Shown in pieces: positions 63,912 through 64,000 of a stretch of 64,000 nt of DNA; the first letter of the stretch is position 1; each line of letters begins with the position of its first letter. Where the stretch lies: NCBI GenBank assembly GCA_003150405.1, contig QAMM01000009.1, positions 99,731 through 163,730 on the forward strand, in the 5' to 3' direction. This DNA comes from Clostridiales bacterium. GTDB taxonomy: Bacteria > Bacillota > Clostridia > Oscillospirales > Ruminococcaceae. The translations under genes and the position numbers were made by a program. A model generated the notes under the pieces. That model did not search any database. It was not told where the DNA came from and saw only the letters and a list, made by a program, of their open reading frames with translations.

Positions 63912-64000
63912 ATGGACCCAGTGCATATATTCCCTATCAACAGGGATAAAGAAAATGCAGTTATATCAAGGCTTTTCTCCATGTTCTCTATAAACCTTGT

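Noticed and set aside
63695..63949. 84-codon plus-strand frame ending in a QNRTDNYPLGDGPSAYIP-like sequence
   Set aside because: Antisense to the tRNA 3' half; spurious proteins of this type arise from tRNA genes.
1..64000. CRISPR array or complete rRNA/tRNA genes
   Set aside because: No regularly spaced direct repeats and no complete tRNA or rRNA seen on either strand.

Overview
This 64-kb window reads as a chromosomal segment of a spore-forming Clostridia bacterium, most like the Oscillospirales/Ruminococcaceae. Reasons: moderate GC content, AGGAGG-type ribosome sites, and sporulation genes (spoIIE, spoIIP, gpr, dpaA, dpaB) mixed with typical Firmicutes housekeeping genes (ftsEX, mfd, ppdK, prs, glmU). 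Species assignment is not possible from sequence reading alone.

Layout. 0-12 kb (minus strand): recJ (cut by the window edge), a membrane protein, lysS, greA, an unknown protein, then ftsE-ftsX-M23 hydrolase-S41 protein (division and peptidoglycan control), a PucR-type regulator, an orphan sugar-ABC ATPase and rsuA. 12-21.7 kb: a DUF4830 protein, an EF-G paralogue, a large degenerate P-type-ATPase-like membrane protein, rlmB, small unknowns, and two gene-free stretches (18.3-18.7 and 20.6-21.7 kb) holding copies of a diverged intergenic repeat in opposite orientation. 21.7-28 kb: an OGG-type glycosylase, class II aldolase, spoIIE, gltX. 28-36 kb: the dipicolinate operon dpaA-dpaB, spoIIP and gpr. 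36-48 kb: rpsT, a methyltransferase, mfd-pth-prs-glmU and ppdK. 48-56 kb (plus strand): LicD transferase, flippase, a three-gene ABC importer, an HTH-nucleotidyltransferase fusion and a DUF5060 glycoside hydrolase; this looks like uptake, CDP-activation and surface attachment of a choline or 2-aminoethylphosphonate type group. 56-64 kb: radical SAM, alr, SLOG protein, tadA, CPBP protease, transporter, ending in gene-poor DNA with a tRNA 3'-half remnant.

The most striking observation is that dpaA (dipicolinate synthase subunit A, needed for spore DPA) is split in two by a 3.8-kb element carrying a serine recombinase, a patatin-like phospholipase and a DegV protein. The 5' part (247 codons, with a sigma-K-like promoter) lies at 32.4-33.2 kb. 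The 3' part (47 codons, still overlapping dpaB by ATGA) lies at 28.45-28.6 kb. Removing the element at a shared GGG restores one uninterrupted 294-codon reading frame with a PGG-VDF junction as in SpoVFA. The two inner ends of the element join into a site with 14-nt inverted arms (13/14 matching) centred on a GG dinucleotide, as expected for a serine-recombinase attP. This is the architecture of a sporulation-gene intervening element (skin-like), here in dpaA. Mother-cell excision is inferred, not shown.

Two further candidates for new biology are catalytically dead homologues: the S41/CtpA protein beside ftsEX-M23 has Tyr and Gln at the Ser/Lys catalytic positions, and the 828-aa P-type-ATPase-like protein lacks the DKTGT and GDGxNDxP motifs and has a long acidic N-terminal tail.
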